Notes: generated from the sequence alone by a model not told the origin. Positions 28,918 through 38,188 are shown, counted from the stretch's first letter. The stretch is 64,000 nt of DNA from an uncultured Actinomycetes bacterium (GCA_903924205.1 CAIYAP010000003.1:1-64000), one strand, 5' to 3'. Translations and numbers: made by a program.

Positions 28918-29847
28918 TTATTTACCGACGAGTTCACGGAGCTCAAAGAGAACATTGTCGGAAACTGATAGGTCATTAAATCGGCCTTTTGCGAATGTGA
29001 CGTCGGGTTTATACGAGCCGTGAAAATCGGAACCACCGGTGGGAACCATGCCTAATCCTCGGGTAATGGCCGCCATTTCGTGACGAGTCCGGTCATCAAA
29101 CTGCCCGTACCAACACTCCACGCCACGCAGGCCCTCGCCGCGAAGTCGCTCCAATGTCGGCACGATCTCCTTGAGAACGGTGCTCGAGGAGAGATCGCGG
29201 GACCCGTAATTAAAGAGTGGGTGGGCAATGGACAGCACCACGTCAGGTCCGGCCGCCGCGACGACGTCGGTCACGGTCAGATGGGCTTTAGAGATGTAGG
29301 CACTTCCCGAGTCGCCGAGAATGTCAGTGAAGATGGTGCGAGTCTTTTCCTCGGCCGTCACCCCCGCCAGCTCATCGGCATAGTTCGCCAAGATGGCGGC
29401 CGCAAAATGGGGTCGCCCCAAATTCTTGCCCCCGGCGCGCTGCATGAGGTCATCCCAGGTCAGCTGCGTATATCCCAATTCGTGCAATGTGGTGAACAGG
29501 CGAGCATTGCGGGTTTCACGGTCATCTTGGAGGCCCGACAACAATTGCTGTAGTGGATGAGCGGGGTCTTCGGGAACGAAGTACGCCAATACATGGATGG
29601 AAGGGTGAGTGATGGAACCATCATCGGCCACGATGTCGTGTCCCCGGTCTTTCAGCGATACCTCGCAACCCACGACGAGCTCAATATTCCGCTCCGCGAA
29701 AGCCACTCGTGCTTCGGCAATGCCCGCCGTGGTGTCATGGTCCGTGAGGGCCATCGCGCTCAGCCCCGCCGCCGCCGCGAGCTCGGCCAGAGCAGTGGGG
29801 CTTTCAGAGCCATCAGAGAAACTCGAGTGCACGTGGAGATCAATCAC
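28918..29847 (-). CDS. PHP-domain phosphoesterase (nucleoside bisphosphate phosphatase-like)
   Basis: A 309-residue metal-dependent phosphoesterase of the YciV/TrpH type, which includes enzymes that act on 3',5'-bisphosphonucleotides and RNA ends. The metal-binding motifs are visible in order: HVHSSFSDG at the N-terminus, LTDHDT, GCEVS, IAHPLFNY and the final GSDFHGSYKPD. The GTG at 29847 puts the HVHSSFS motif at the usual distance from the start. A start further upstream would overlap the divergent pyrE gene. Its promoter must lie in the 66 bp shared with pyrE. Confidence 0.85.
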   Translation of the reverse strand: MIDLHVHSSFSDGSESPTALAELAAAAGLSAMALTDHDTTAGIAEARVAFAERNIELVVGCEVSLKDRGHDIVADDGSITHPSIHVLAYFVPEDPAHPLQQLLSGLQDDRETRNARLFTTLHELGYTQLTWDDLMQRAGGKNLGRPHFAAAILANYADELAGVTAEEKTRTIFTDILGDSGSAYISKAHLTVTDVVAAAGPDVVLSIAHPLFNYGSRDLSSSTVLKEIVPTLERLRGEGLRGVECWYGQFDDRTRHEMAAITRGLGMVPTGGSDFHGSYKPDVTFAKGRFNDLSVSDNVLFELRELVGK

Positions 29848-29913
29848 CTCAGTGACAGTAGTAAGGCTCGGCGACTTCCTTGTCGTATCGTCAGAGGGAC
29901 ACACGGAGGACTT

Positions 29914-30471
29914 ATGAACAATGCCCGCGATCGCGTCCGCGACCACCTGTTGGCCCACTCAATTCGTCGGGGCGACTTCGTCCTCAAGAGCGGTCGACGC
30001 TCCACGTGGTTCATTGATTCGAAGCAGACAATCTGCGACGGTGACGTTGCTCGTGATGTCGCCGAATTAGTTCTCGAGCATGTCCCCGCATCCGCGACGG
30101 CCATTGGCGGGTTGACGATGGGTGCCGATGGGGTGTCGTTCATCGCCGCCGGTGTGGCGGTCGCTCAGGGTCGACGACTCAACTCTTTCTCGGTGCGCAA
30201 GGAAGCGAAGGACCACGGCGCCGGCGGGCGTATTGCCGGTCGGCTGAGCCCTGGTGACAAGGTGGTTATTACCGAGGACACGGTGACGCGAGGGACCAGT
30301 CTTATCGAAGCGGCTCGCGTGGTCCGAGAATTCGGTGCCGAGGTGGTGCAGATCATTGCGGTGGTGGACCGCGGTGGGACCGCGGCGGCCATGGCGGCGG
30401 CGGAAGGCTGGCCCTTCACGGCCATTTTCACTGCGCCCGACCTCGGCTTCGACTACGAAGGTGCGGTGTGA
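29914..30471 (+). CDS. pyrE: orotate phosphoribosyltransferase
   Basis: It makes OMP from orotate and PRPP in pyrimidine synthesis. The 185-residue protein has the SGRRSTWFIDSKQ substrate region, the catalytic Lys-containing loop RKEAKDHGAGGRI and the PRPP-binding motif VVITEDTVTRGTSLIEA. The ATG at 29914 follows GGAGGA and gives a normal length; the open frame continues upstream but is not coding there. The stop overlaps the next gene (GTGA). Confidence 0.93.
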   Translation: MNNARDRVRDHLLAHSIRRGDFVLKSGRRSTWFIDSKQTICDGDVARDVAELVLEHVPASATAIGGLTMGADGVSFIAAGVAVAQGRRLNSFSVRKEAKDHGAGGRIAGRLSPGDKVVITEDTVTRGTSLIEAARVVREFGAEVVQIIAVVDRGGTAAAMAAAEGWPFTAIFTAPDLGFDYEGAV

Positions 30472-31667
30472 AGAGACTCGGGAGTTACCTCCTCGGGACA
30501 TTGATCCTGGTGGCCCTCACGGTGTTCGTGGTGCGGACCGTCCCTCACCACAATTGGCTATTTACCGGCCGTTACTCCACGAGTTTCGTGGATATTCGTG
30601 CGCGCATTCGAGATGTTCACCTGGTGCAAAAGCACATCACCATCTACGGACCGGTGACGACGCCGCAGTATTTCTCCTATCCCCCCGCCGCCCTCTTGCT
30701 CTTCTTCCCCTTCGCGTGGTTGAAGACGGCCTGGGCGATCCGCGTGTGGACCTTTCTCAGCGTGTGGGTGCTGGCGGGAGCCATTCATATTGCTCGTCGC
30801 GTGGTCGGGCGACCCGGCACTTGGTGGATGTCGTGTGCCGCCGCGGCGGTGGCGGTTGCCGTGTTGCCACCACTGTCAATTCTCTTGGCCGATGGTCAAC
30901 TGGGCACCCTCTTGCTGATGGCGTTGCTGGGTGACTCGCTCGCGGTGCCGGCTCGTTGTCGGGGGTATCTCACCGGTCTCGTGACCGCCATCAAGATCTA
31001 CCCCGCCATCTTCGTGGTGGTGTGGCTGTGGCGCCGCCAGTGGGCAGACGTGGCTCGCGCGGTGAGCGCGTGGGCGGTGGTGACGGGAATTGCCGCATTG
31101 CTCTGGCCGTCGTACACCTCCACCTTTATTAGTCGTCTGGTTGATGGCACCGAAGTCACGCGGTTCACTCACTTCATCCACTGGCGGGCCACCAGTTCTA
31201 GCCCCTACACCGTGTTCTTTAGGTGGCCCTTTGGTAACGAGCACTTCGCCGCCACCATCGGCACGCTGGCCTGCGTCGCGGTGGTGGCACTGGCACTCTG
31301 GGCCTCACAGCGCGCGCGGCGCGCGACGTGGCCACTGAGTGAGTTCGTCATCATTCTTATGGCATCCACCTTGGCGGCACCGGTGGTCTGGGATCACTAC
31401 TTCGTGTGGTTCGCACTCCTGCCCCTCGTAGCTCTCGAGGTGGGGGTGAGGCGACCCCTCGGCATTCTGGTGCTGGCGGCCACGGTGATAGCGATGTTGC
31501 CGTGGCAGTTGGGGCGAAACGAGAGCTTTTCCGTCACGGGCTTCTCGATGACCACGCTCGGCATTTTCGCCTCACGCAGCGCCTTGGTGGCTACCTCGTT
31601 GGCGGTCATGATCGCGGTGGGCTTAGCGCGCGAGCGTGCGCAGGACCCCGTCACGCCACTGGCGTAA
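30468..31667 (+). CDS. GT87-like polyprenol-phosphate mannosyltransferase (membrane)
   Basis: A 399-residue integral membrane protein with some nine to ten helices of the DUF2029/GT87 family. In mycobacteria this family adds mannose to lipid or glycan acceptors from polyprenyl-phosphate-mannose. FSYPPAALLLFFPF and DGQLGTLLLMALLGDSLAV fit the family pattern. The GTG start overlaps pyrE. The 3' end overlaps the convergent serine hydrolase by 45 bp. Confidence 0.75.
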   Translation: MKRLGSYLLGTLILVALTVFVVRTVPHHNWLFTGRYSTSFVDIRARIRDVHLVQKHITIYGPVTTPQYFSYPPAALLLFFPFAWLKTAWAIRVWTFLSVWVLAGAIHIARRVVGRPGTWWMSCAAAAVAVAVLPPLSILLADGQLGTLLLMALLGDSLAVPARCRGYLTGLVTAIKIYPAIFVVVWLWRRQWADVARAVSAWAVVTGIAALLWPSYTSTFISRLVDGTEVTRFTHFIHWRATSSSPYTVFFRWPFGNEHFAATIGTLACVAVVALALWASQRARRATWPLSEFVIILMASTLAAPVVWDHYFVWFALLPLVALEVGVRRPLGILVLAATVIAMLPWQLGRNESFSVTGFSMTTLGIFASRSALVATSLAVMIAVGLARERAQDPVTPLA

Positions 31668-32672
31668 GTCGGGGTAACGCTCGGCGTTGGTGCGACCCAG
31701 ACGCACGAGCACGCTGTCGAGCGTTGGACTCACGACGATCATTTGACCTTCGTAGCCGTTGCACCAATACGACCCAAAGTCATCGCCGCTCACCCACCAC
31801 TGCCAGGAGTAGAACGTGCCACTCTCCTCATCCACGCTGAGGGGAATTTGGGCGGTGTCAATCCACCGGCGTGACACCAGTCGCCGGCCATCCCACTCGC
31901 CACCACGCAGGTAGAGCAGTCCGAACTTCGCGAAGTCACGAGCGGTGGCGTGCACGTAGCTGGACGCCACGAAGGTGCCTGCCTCATCACAGGTCCCGGT
32001 GGCGCTCGTCATGCCGATGGCGTCAAACAGTCGTGTCTGCAAAAAATCGCGATAGGGCTCGCCGCGACCCACGAGGTCGCCCACGATGCCCGAGATGATG
32101 TTGGTGGTGCCCGACGAATAGTTAAAGACGCGGCCTGGTTCATGTGCGAGCGGGCGACTTGCCGCATACGCGGCCATGTCGTGTTGGCCCTCACCAAAGA
32201 GCATCTCCACCACGTTGCTCGGTGTGTCGACGCTGTACTCCTCGGCGAAGTTCAGGCCATCGCGCATGGCGAGCAAATCACCGAGGGTGATGGTGGAGCG
32301 CTCGTCGTTTTCCCACGCGGCAATCCCGGCGGGTGCCGAGGGATCAAGTCGGCCCTCGTCAACCAATGTGCCGACCAGGAAGTGGAGCATGGACTTGGCC
32401 ATCGACCACGACAGCAGAGGGGTATCGACGTCGACGGGAGTGGGCTCGTGGATGAAGGAGGGCAGGGCGTTGTCGTAACGCTCGTAGACGAGACGGCCAC
32501 GGTGGATGAGGACGACGGCGTAGGTGTCACCGAGCGCGGGATCGCCGAAGCCCGCATCCAGTGCGGCGTGCACGGCGTCGCCGACCTCGCCCGTGGGCCA
32601 CGCGAGGGTTGGCCAGGTCAGACCAGATTCGTGGGGGTGAATGGCGGGAGTAATGACAGGAAGAGTGCTCAC
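31623..32672 (-). CDS. serine hydrolase of the class C beta-lactamase/DD-peptidase family
   Basis: A 349-residue enzyme from the GTG at 32672. The catalytic SxxK motif is SMAK (in LSWSMAKSML). The second box is YSSG, where class C enzymes have YxN. The third region is NGYEGQMI, in place of the usual H/KxG triad. No clear signal peptide is visible, so it could be intracellular, as many esterase-like members are. It follows the proline dehydrogenase gene by 12 bp on the same strand, a possible part of that operon, though its role there is unclear. Confidence 0.82.
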   Translation of the reverse strand: MSTLPVITPAIHPHESGLTWPTLAWPTGEVGDAVHAALDAGFGDPALGDTYAVVLIHRGRLVYERYDNALPSFIHEPTPVDVDTPLLSWSMAKSMLHFLVGTLVDEGRLDPSAPAGIAAWENDERSTITLGDLLAMRDGLNFAEEYSVDTPSNVVEMLFGEGQHDMAAYAASRPLAHEPGRVFNYSSGTTNIISGIVGDLVGRGEPYRDFLQTRLFDAIGMTSATGTCDEAGTFVASSYVHATARDFAKFGLLYLRGGEWDGRRLVSRRWIDTAQIPLSVDEESGTFYSWQWWVSGDDFGSYWCNGYEGQMIVVSPTLDSVLVRLGRTNAERYPDLRQWRDGVLRTLAR

Positions 32673-32683
32673 GGCACCAGAGG

Positions 32684-33598
32684 CTAGGACCGCGAGACGA
32701 GTGCGCGCAGGAACAGGCGAAGATTGGCGGGCTTCTCCGCCATTCGGCGCATGAGGTAGCCATACCACTGGTCACCGAAAGGCACGTAGACGCGCACCAC
32801 GTGACCGGCGGCCACCAGGCGCGCCTGCTCGTCGGGTCGCACCCCGTAGAGCATTTGGAATTCAAAGTGTCGTGGCTGTGCCGCCGCGAGCGCTTCGGTG
32901 CGCGAAATGATCTCGGGGTCGTGGGTGGCGACCAGCGGGGTGCCGGCCCCGCGCCAGAGAGTCTCGAGCGCGCGCACATATGCCGAGGTGACGTCACGAC
33001 GATCGCCGTAGGTGATGGTGGCGGGTTCGTGATAGGCACCCTTACAGAGGCGAACGCGAGCCGTGGTGGCGGACAAGGTGCCCGCGTCGTCGTCGGTGCG
33101 CGTCAACATGGCCTGAATAACGGTGGCGGTGGCGGGGTGAGTCTCGCGCAAGGTCACGCCGAAGCGCAGCGTCACGTCGGTGAGGTCGGAACCCTCCATG
33201 TCGAGGGTCACCGTCATGCCGGCTTCGTCAGCCGCCGCCACGATGCGGCGACAGCGTGTTCGGCACCGTTCCTCATTCACGAGCAAACCGAGAGCGGTGA
33301 GCTTGAGTGACAGATCCACCTTCTCCACCCGCGCGGCGCGCAGCGCCGCAATGAGGTCGAGGTAAGCATCGCGAGTGAGGTCAGCCCCCGCGTCGTCGGT
33401 GACGTCTTCGCCGAGGAAGTCGATGGTGGCGAGCAGCCCCTGGGTCGCGAGTAGTTGCACGCTGCGCACCACGTCGGCCGTGGTCGTGCCCCCCACGAAT
33501 CGCGCGACCACGGATCGGCTCACCGGCAGGGTTTCAATGCGACGTCGCAGCCCCGACGAGCGCGCCGCGGCCAGGATGAGGCGACGAGTGACAGCCAC
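32684..33598 (-). CDS. putB: proline dehydrogenase
   Basis: A stand-alone FAD enzyme that oxidises proline to pyrroline-5-carboxylate. The 304-residue protein is a monofunctional TIM barrel like PutB of Bacillus and Mycobacterium. Motifs are DMEGSD, RLCKGAYHEP (flavin and substrate Arg/Lys) and ATHDPEII, with the C-terminal YVPFGDQWYGYLMRRMAEKP, whose two Arg bind the proline carboxylate. It is 2 bp behind the P5C dehydrogenase gene on the same strand; the pair performs proline to glutamate in two steps. Confidence 0.93.
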   Translation of the reverse strand: MAVTRRLILAAARSSGLRRRIETLPVSRSVVARFVGGTTTADVVRSVQLLATQGLLATIDFLGEDVTDDAGADLTRDAYLDLIAALRAARVEKVDLSLKLTALGLLVNEERCRTRCRRIVAAADEAGMTVTLDMEGSDLTDVTLRFGVTLRETHPATATVIQAMLTRTDDDAGTLSATTARVRLCKGAYHEPATITYGDRRDVTSAYVRALETLWRGAGTPLVATHDPEIISRTEALAAAQPRHFEFQMLYGVRPDEQARLVAAGHVVRVYVPFGDQWYGYLMRRMAEKPANLRLFLRALVSRS

Positions 33599-33600
33599 GA

Positions 33601-35241
33601 CTAGTCCTGGTGGCGATAGCCGTGCTGCGTCGGCGGGACGAAGGTTTCCTTGATGGTGCGCGGAGAGACCCAGCGCTCGAGGTTGGCAATCGACCCCGCC
33701 TTGTCATTGGTGCCGGAGGCCCGCGCGCCACCAAAAGGCTGTTGGCCGACAACGGCGCCCGTGGGCTTGTCGTTGATGTAGAAATTCCCCGCCGAATAAC
33801 GAAGGGCGGCGGACGCGCGGGCGATGACCTCGCGATCCGTTGCCCACAGCGCGCCGGTGAGGGCGTAGGGGCTCGTGGCATCCACCAACTCGCAGGTCTC
33901 CTCAAATCGAGCGGGGTCGTAGAGGTGCACCGCGAGAACCGGTCCAAAGAATTCGGTGGTGAAGATCTCGTGGTGCGGGTTGTCGCTCAGCACGATGGTG
34001 GGTCGAATGAAGAAGCCCTCCGCATCATCGTGAGTGCCACCCGCAATAACAGTCACAGTGGGGTCGTGACGGAGGCGGTCCTGCAGGTCGGCGAGTCGGG
34101 TGAAGGCCCGACGGTCGATAACCGCGCCGCCGAAGTTCGAGAGGTCCGCCACGTCGCCGTAGGTGAGGGAGTTGGCAAGGCCGGCGAGTTCGTCGAGGTA
34201 ACCAGTGCCAAAGCTGGCGGGCAGATAAGCCCGTGAGGCCGCGGAGCACTTTTGTCCCTGGAAGTCAAAGGCGCCGCGAATGAGCGCCGTGCGTAGCGCG
34301 TCACGAGAGGCGTCCTCGTGGGCCAGCACGAAGTCCTTGCCACCCGTCTCACCGACGAGACGAGGATACGAGCGATAGGTCGCGAGGTGGTGCGACACGG
34401 ACTGCCAGAGGTGGCGGAAGGTCGCGGTCGATCCGGTGAAGTGAATACCCGCGAGATCGCGGTGCGGTACAGCCACCTCGCTGATGGCGGCGCCGTGTCC
34501 CGTCACCATATTGATGACGCCGTCGGGAAGCCCGGCTTCCTTAAAAATCGCCATGGTGAGCGACGCCGCTTCTTGCTGGGTGGGGCTGGGCTTCCACACC
34601 ACGGTGTTACCCATGAGGGCGGGCGCCGCCGGCAGATTGGCGGCGATGGCCGTGAAGTTAAACGGCGTGATGGCGAGCACGAAGCCTTCGAGGGGACGGT
34701 GGTCCATCTCGTTTCGCACACCCGCGGGGCTGATGTGGGGCTGACGCGAAATTAACTCGAAGCCGTCGAACACGTTGAAGCGCAAGAAATCCGCGAGTTC
34801 GCCGGCAGCGTCGATTTCCGCTTGATAGGCGGTCTTGCTCTGACCGAGCATCGTGGCGGCGTTTAGGCGGGCACGCCACGGGCCGCTGATGAGGTCGGCA
34901 GCCTTGAGAAAAATGCCCGCGCGATCGGCGAAGGGCAAAGCGCGCCAGGTGTGACCGGCGGCCAGGGCGCTGTCGATGGCGAGCTGCACGTCCGCCGCGG
35001 TGGCGTCGCGCAACGTGCCGAGTGCGTGGCGATGATGATGCGGTTCGACGACCGCAATCTCACTACCGTCGCCCCACACCTCGCGACCCGCGATGACGTG
35101 GGGGTAGGTGATGGCATCACGCTGACGAAGCTCAGTAAGTGCGCGCTCTAAGGCGAGTCGAGGTGTCGAGCCGGGTTCGTAATCGAAAGTGGGCTCATTG
35201 CGGGGCCGGCGGCTGACTCGTAACGCATCGAAGGTGTCCAC
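33601..35241 (-). CDS. pruA: L-glutamate gamma-semialdehyde (P5C) dehydrogenase
   Basis: An NAD-dependent aldehyde dehydrogenase that completes proline breakdown to glutamate. The 546-residue length is that of the long monofunctional form. Key residues are the general base Glu in LVGETGGKDF and the catalytic Cys in FQGQKCSAASR, about 34 residues later. ITPFNFTAIAANLPAAPALMG and TEFFGPVLAV are also characteristic. The start is a GTG. The gene lies directly before proline dehydrogenase, in the order pruA, putB, serine hydrolase. Confidence 0.93.
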   Translation of the reverse strand: MDTFDALRVSRRPRNEPTFDYEPGSTPRLALERALTELRQRDAITYPHVIAGREVWGDGSEIAVVEPHHHRHALGTLRDATAADVQLAIDSALAAGHTWRALPFADRAGIFLKAADLISGPWRARLNAATMLGQSKTAYQAEIDAAGELADFLRFNVFDGFELISRQPHISPAGVRNEMDHRPLEGFVLAITPFNFTAIAANLPAAPALMGNTVVWKPSPTQQEAASLTMAIFKEAGLPDGVINMVTGHGAAISEVAVPHRDLAGIHFTGSTATFRHLWQSVSHHLATYRSYPRLVGETGGKDFVLAHEDASRDALRTALIRGAFDFQGQKCSAASRAYLPASFGTGYLDELAGLANSLTYGDVADLSNFGGAVIDRRAFTRLADLQDRLRHDPTVTVIAGGTHDDAEGFFIRPTIVLSDNPHHEIFTTEFFGPVLAVHLYDPARFEETCELVDATSPYALTGALWATDREVIARASAALRYSAGNFYINDKPTGAVVGQQPFGGARASGTNDKAGSIANLERWVSPRTIKETFVPPTQHGYRHQD

Positions 35242-35266
35242 GTTGACCCGTTCTACTCGCAGTTAA

Positions 35267-35342
35267 TGGTGGTCGAGACCGGCGTCGATCCGGTGACCCC
35301 ACGCTTTTCAGGCGTGTGCTCTACCAACTGAGCTACTCGACC
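35267..35342 (-). tRNA. tRNA-Phe (anticodon GAA), CCA encoded
   Basis: The reverse complement gives a 73-nt cloverleaf plus an encoded CCA (35267-35269). It has acceptor GGTCGAG/CTCGACC, D-stem GCTC/GAGC, anticodon stem CACGC/GCGTG with loop CTGAAAA and T-stem ACCGG/CCGGT. The T-loop is ATCGACG, so base 54 is A where T is almost universal. Confidence 0.93.
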
Positions 35343-35369
35343 ATTTTCGTCCCCCCAGAGGGGGCCGAG

Positions 35370-35444
35370 CGGACCTGACGGGATTTGAACCCGCGACCTC
35401 CGCCGTGACAGGGCGGCGTGCACTCCGAGCTGCACCACAGGTCC
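35370..35444 (-). tRNA. tRNA-Asp (anticodon GTC)
   Basis: The 75-nt cloverleaf has acceptor GGACCTG/CAGGTCC, D-stem GTGC/GCAC, anticodon stem CCGCC/GGCGG with loop CTGTCAC and T-arm GCGGG-TTCAAAT-CCCGT. CCA is not encoded. It lies 27 bp before the tRNA-Phe on the same strand, so the two are probably cotranscribed. Confidence 0.93.
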
Positions 35445-35519
35445 TCGGTGTCCCACAGGTTGCCCCATGAGCGCGAGTCATCACTCTACACGACTCGACG
35501 AGGGAGTCACAAAGGCGCC

Positions 35520-36065
35520 CTAATTGGCGACCTGAGCGGAGATGGTGACGAGTGAGTCGTCGGTGGGGACCGAGAGGGCGACGGCGGAGCGAATATCAAG
35601 CGGTGAACCATTATTGGCGTCACCAATGGTGATGAAATCCGGCGTCGAGGCCTGGAGAACGAGATTTTGGTCGCCAGGACCCACTACTTCCATGCTCCAC
35701 GGGCCGACGGCGAGGTTGGTGACGTAAAAGGTGGCGCTCGACACGCCGGCGCTGACGGACAGACCCTGCCATGTCGCCACCAGGTGGTGTGACCCCGACG
35801 TCAAGGTCACGGTGGGAAGTTGTGCGCGGGTGATGGTCGCGTCGACGCTATAGGTGCCGCTCAGGGTGTACCCGGCGGGTCCGCAGGCCGCCACGGCGGC
35901 GGGCTCACGGACGTTTCCCAAGATGAGGGCTCCGAGCAAGACGAGGGCGGCACCGGCGAGTCGAGTAGATCTCGTGACGACGAGGCCGACGATGACGAGG
36001 GGGAGACCGATGACGAGGTACGGCCACAGCATGGTGCCAGTGTGGGCCAAGCAGGGTGCGGACAT
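35520..36065 (-). CDS. membrane protein of unknown function
   Basis: A 181-residue protein with two hydrophobic segments near the N-terminus (MLWPYLVIGLPLVIVGLVV and LAGAALVLLGALILG), followed by a beta-rich extracytoplasmic domain of about 120 residues. No family is recognised. The second Met at residue 12 (36032) is an equally good start that would open directly with the first helix. It lies between tRNA genes and a divergent DoxX-like gene. Confidence 0.6.
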   Translation of the reverse strand: MSAPCLAHTGTMLWPYLVIGLPLVIVGLVVTRSTRLAGAALVLLGALILGNVREPAAVAACGPAGYTLSGTYSVDATITRAQLPTVTLTSGSHHLVATWQGLSVSAGVSSATFYVTNLAVGPWSMEVVGPGDQNLVLQASTPDFITIGDANNGSPLDIRSAVALSVPTDDSLVTISAQVAN

Positions 36066-36105
36066 AACCGCAGGCTACCGAGTCACACGACCTAGCGTGG
36101 GGGCC

Positions 36106-36453
36106 ATGCTGACTTTTGACATCCTCGCCACCATCCTTGCGGTCATCATGGCCGCCTCGGCCGTGTACGACTTCACCTCACCGGCCGCCCTGGTCGCCGA
36201 CCTCACGCGCTGGGGCTACTCAGCCGGATTCGAGCGCACGTTGGGCATCATCAAGGTGATCGGCGCCGTCGGTCTCTTCACGGTGTGGAGCACTCGCTGG
36301 CTCGCCGTTGTCGCCGCCTTCGGTTTCGTCCTGTACTTCATCCTCGCCATTCGCACCCACCTCTCGGCCAAGGATGCTCCGGCCGCGACGGTGCCGGCCG
36401 TCGGGATCTTCATCTTGACGGTGGCCACGACCGTCGCGGGATTGGTGGCCTAA
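36106..36453 (+). CDS. DoxX-like membrane protein
   Basis: A 115-residue protein with four hydrophobic helices in the DoxX-like arrangement: a start TFDILATILAVIMAASAVYDF, a KVIGAVGLF third segment and a final GIFILTVATTVAGL. Relatives are small membrane proteins of diverse or unknown role. It is directly followed, without a gap, by an SDR oxidoreductase gene; the two probably share an mRNA. Confidence 0.7.
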   Translation: MLTFDILATILAVIMAASAVYDFTSPAALVADLTRWGYSAGFERTLGIIKVIGAVGLFTVWSTRWLAVVAAFGFVLYFILAIRTHLSAKDAPAATVPAVGIFILTVATTVAGLVA

Positions 36454-37203
36454 ATGTCGAAATCGATTCTCATCACCGGTGCGGGGTCGGGCTTCGGCCA
36501 CGGTACCGCTCTCGCTCTCGCCGCGCGCGGACACCACGTCATTGCGACCACCGAAACCGAGGAGCAAGCAGCGGCACTGCGTGCCGAGGCACCTGACCTC
36601 GAGGTCATCAAGCTGGATATCACCACGAACGACGTGGACGTCGCTCGTGAGAAGCACGTCGACGTGTTGATTAACAACGCGGGCTTTGGTCAAACGGGCC
36701 CCCTCGTGGATGTGCCCCTCGACATAGTGCGGCGCGTCTTTGAGGTCAACGTCTTTGGGACTTTGCGCATGACGCAGGCCGTGGCACCGCAGATGATTGC
36801 GCGCGGCTCGGGTCGCATCATCATCGTGTCGTCGATTGCGGGCATCGTGGCCGGCCCGGCCTTTGGCCCCTACACCATGAGCAAATTTGCGCTGGAAGGA
36901 ATGGGTAAGACCTTGCGCGGGGAGCTCTTCGGCCTCGGCGTCGACGTCACCTTGTTGAACCCTGGTCCTTTCCTCACGGGATTCAACGACCGCATGGCGG
37001 CCTCAATGTGGGATTGGTATTCGAGCGACGCGGCGACCGCGGGCATGAGCGAGTTGTTCTCCACGATGCGTGAACTCATTACGACTAATCAGGCAGACCC
37101 CGCCGATGTGGTGTCACGCATGGTGGAACTTGTCGAAGCCGAGAGCACCGAGGAAAATAACTTCGTGCCGGCCGACCTGCGTCAGCAGTTGGGTCTCGCC
37201 TAA
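36454..37203 (+). CDS. short-chain dehydrogenase/reductase
   Basis: A 249-residue classical SDR. The Rossmann motif is TGAGSGFGHG (TGxxxGxG), followed by INNAGFG (NNAG), VSSIAG (catalytic Ser) and YTMSK (YxxxK) at the expected spacings. The second strand region has TETEEQ, so NADP preference is not obvious. The ATG follows the stop of the DoxX-like gene directly. The substrate is not predictable. Confidence 0.9.
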   Translation: MSKSILITGAGSGFGHGTALALAARGHHVIATTETEEQAAALRAEAPDLEVIKLDITTNDVDVAREKHVDVLINNAGFGQTGPLVDVPLDIVRRVFEVNVFGTLRMTQAVAPQMIARGSGRIIIVSSIAGIVAGPAFGPYTMSKFALEGMGKTLRGELFGLGVDVTLLNPGPFLTGFNDRMAASMWDWYSSDAATAGMSELFSTMRELITTNQADPADVVSRMVELVEAESTEENNFVPADLRQQLGLA

Positions 37204-37208
37204 ACGCC

Positions 37209-38135
37209 CTAACGCGTGGCCGCGGTCACGAGTGGTGCGAGCGCGGTCGCGAGCACGGTCGTGAGGTAGCGGCTATAGGGCACGGCGACGTGCTGGGAGT
37301 CCGAGTAGGGCAAGTAATCACCAATCACGGCAGAACACAGGGTCGTGGTGCACAGCCACGGCGTCGGATTGACGTAGAGGAAGTGGTTCGCCTTCGCCAC
37401 GTTGATCTCACCCGTTTCGCGACCGGGAATGGCCTTGTTCGGATTCTTGCCCGCACACAGGGCCACACCATTGGGATGGATAGCGAGACAGGTGGGCAAA
37501 GTCACACTAAAGACTTGGATATCACCCATGATTGCCACCGTCGCTCCCGAGGGCGCGAGATTGCTAATGGTCTTTTGTAATCCGGCACCCCACTGGGCGT
37601 CGGTTCCCTTGTACGAGGGGTAGCTTGTCCGCTCACCGATCAACACGGCTTGGGGCTTGAGCGTATTGATGAGTGCCTCGCCGGTACTGCGATAGTGGGA
37701 GCATGCTCCGTACGCACCACCGGGGATAGTGACGGCGGCCACGGGGCAGCCGGCGTGGCCGACAATGACGATTTTGAAGTGACTCGTCGTCGCCATGCTG
37801 ATGAGCGGTGCCAGCCACATGCGGATGTGTGAGTCACCGTACAGAACAAGAGTCTTCGATGACGAGGAATCACCAAAGACGCACGCGCTCGCCGTGAAGC
37901 ATCCGTCGGGGAGTTGGTAGTAGTTGCCGGCAAAGTTGCCACCCGCCGCCGCGATTTGGCTTTGCGTCGTGGGAGTGAGGGCCTTGATCTTGACCGAGGC
38001 CGCGACGAGAGCCTTCACCTCCGCCGCCGAACCCGCGGGCGTACCTGATGGTGAGGCGGCGGCGGCGAGTCCACTCGCACTGAGCGCACCGAAGGCGGTG
38101 AGAATGGCTACCGACATCCAACGTTGACGCTTCAT
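37209..38135 (-). CDS. secreted SGNH-domain protein
   Basis: A 308-residue exported protein. It opens with a signal peptide (KRQRWMSVAILTAFGALSAS, cleavage near AAA-SP) and carries the SGNH hydrolase fold that is usually fused to OafA-type acyltransferases. Block I is LYGDSH (nucleophile Ser), and the C-terminal block is YSDSQHV with the catalytic Asp/His. A free-standing secreted SGNH domain could remove or transfer acyl groups on surface glycans. GGAGGG supports the ATG at 38135; an upstream start is less likely. Confidence 0.75.
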   Translation of the reverse strand: MKRQRWMSVAILTAFGALSASGLAAAASPSGTPAGSAAEVKALVAASVKIKALTPTTQSQIAAAGGNFAGNYYQLPDGCFTASACVFGDSSSSKTLVLYGDSHIRMWLAPLISMATTSHFKIVIVGHAGCPVAAVTIPGGAYGACSHYRSTGEALINTLKPQAVLIGERTSYPSYKGTDAQWGAGLQKTISNLAPSGATVAIMGDIQVFSVTLPTCLAIHPNGVALCAGKNPNKAIPGRETGEINVAKANHFLYVNPTPWLCTTTLCSAVIGDYLPYSDSQHVAVPYSRYLTTVLATALAPLVTAATR

Positions 38136-38188
38136 GACACCCTCCGGTCGACTGAGCGACATCGTACCGTTCGTAGCCGTCGAGTGGG

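Noticed and set aside
29557-29913. upstream extension of pyrE
   Set aside because: It overlaps the PHP gene in antisense, and the usual orotate phosphoribosyltransferase begins at 29914 behind GGAGGA.
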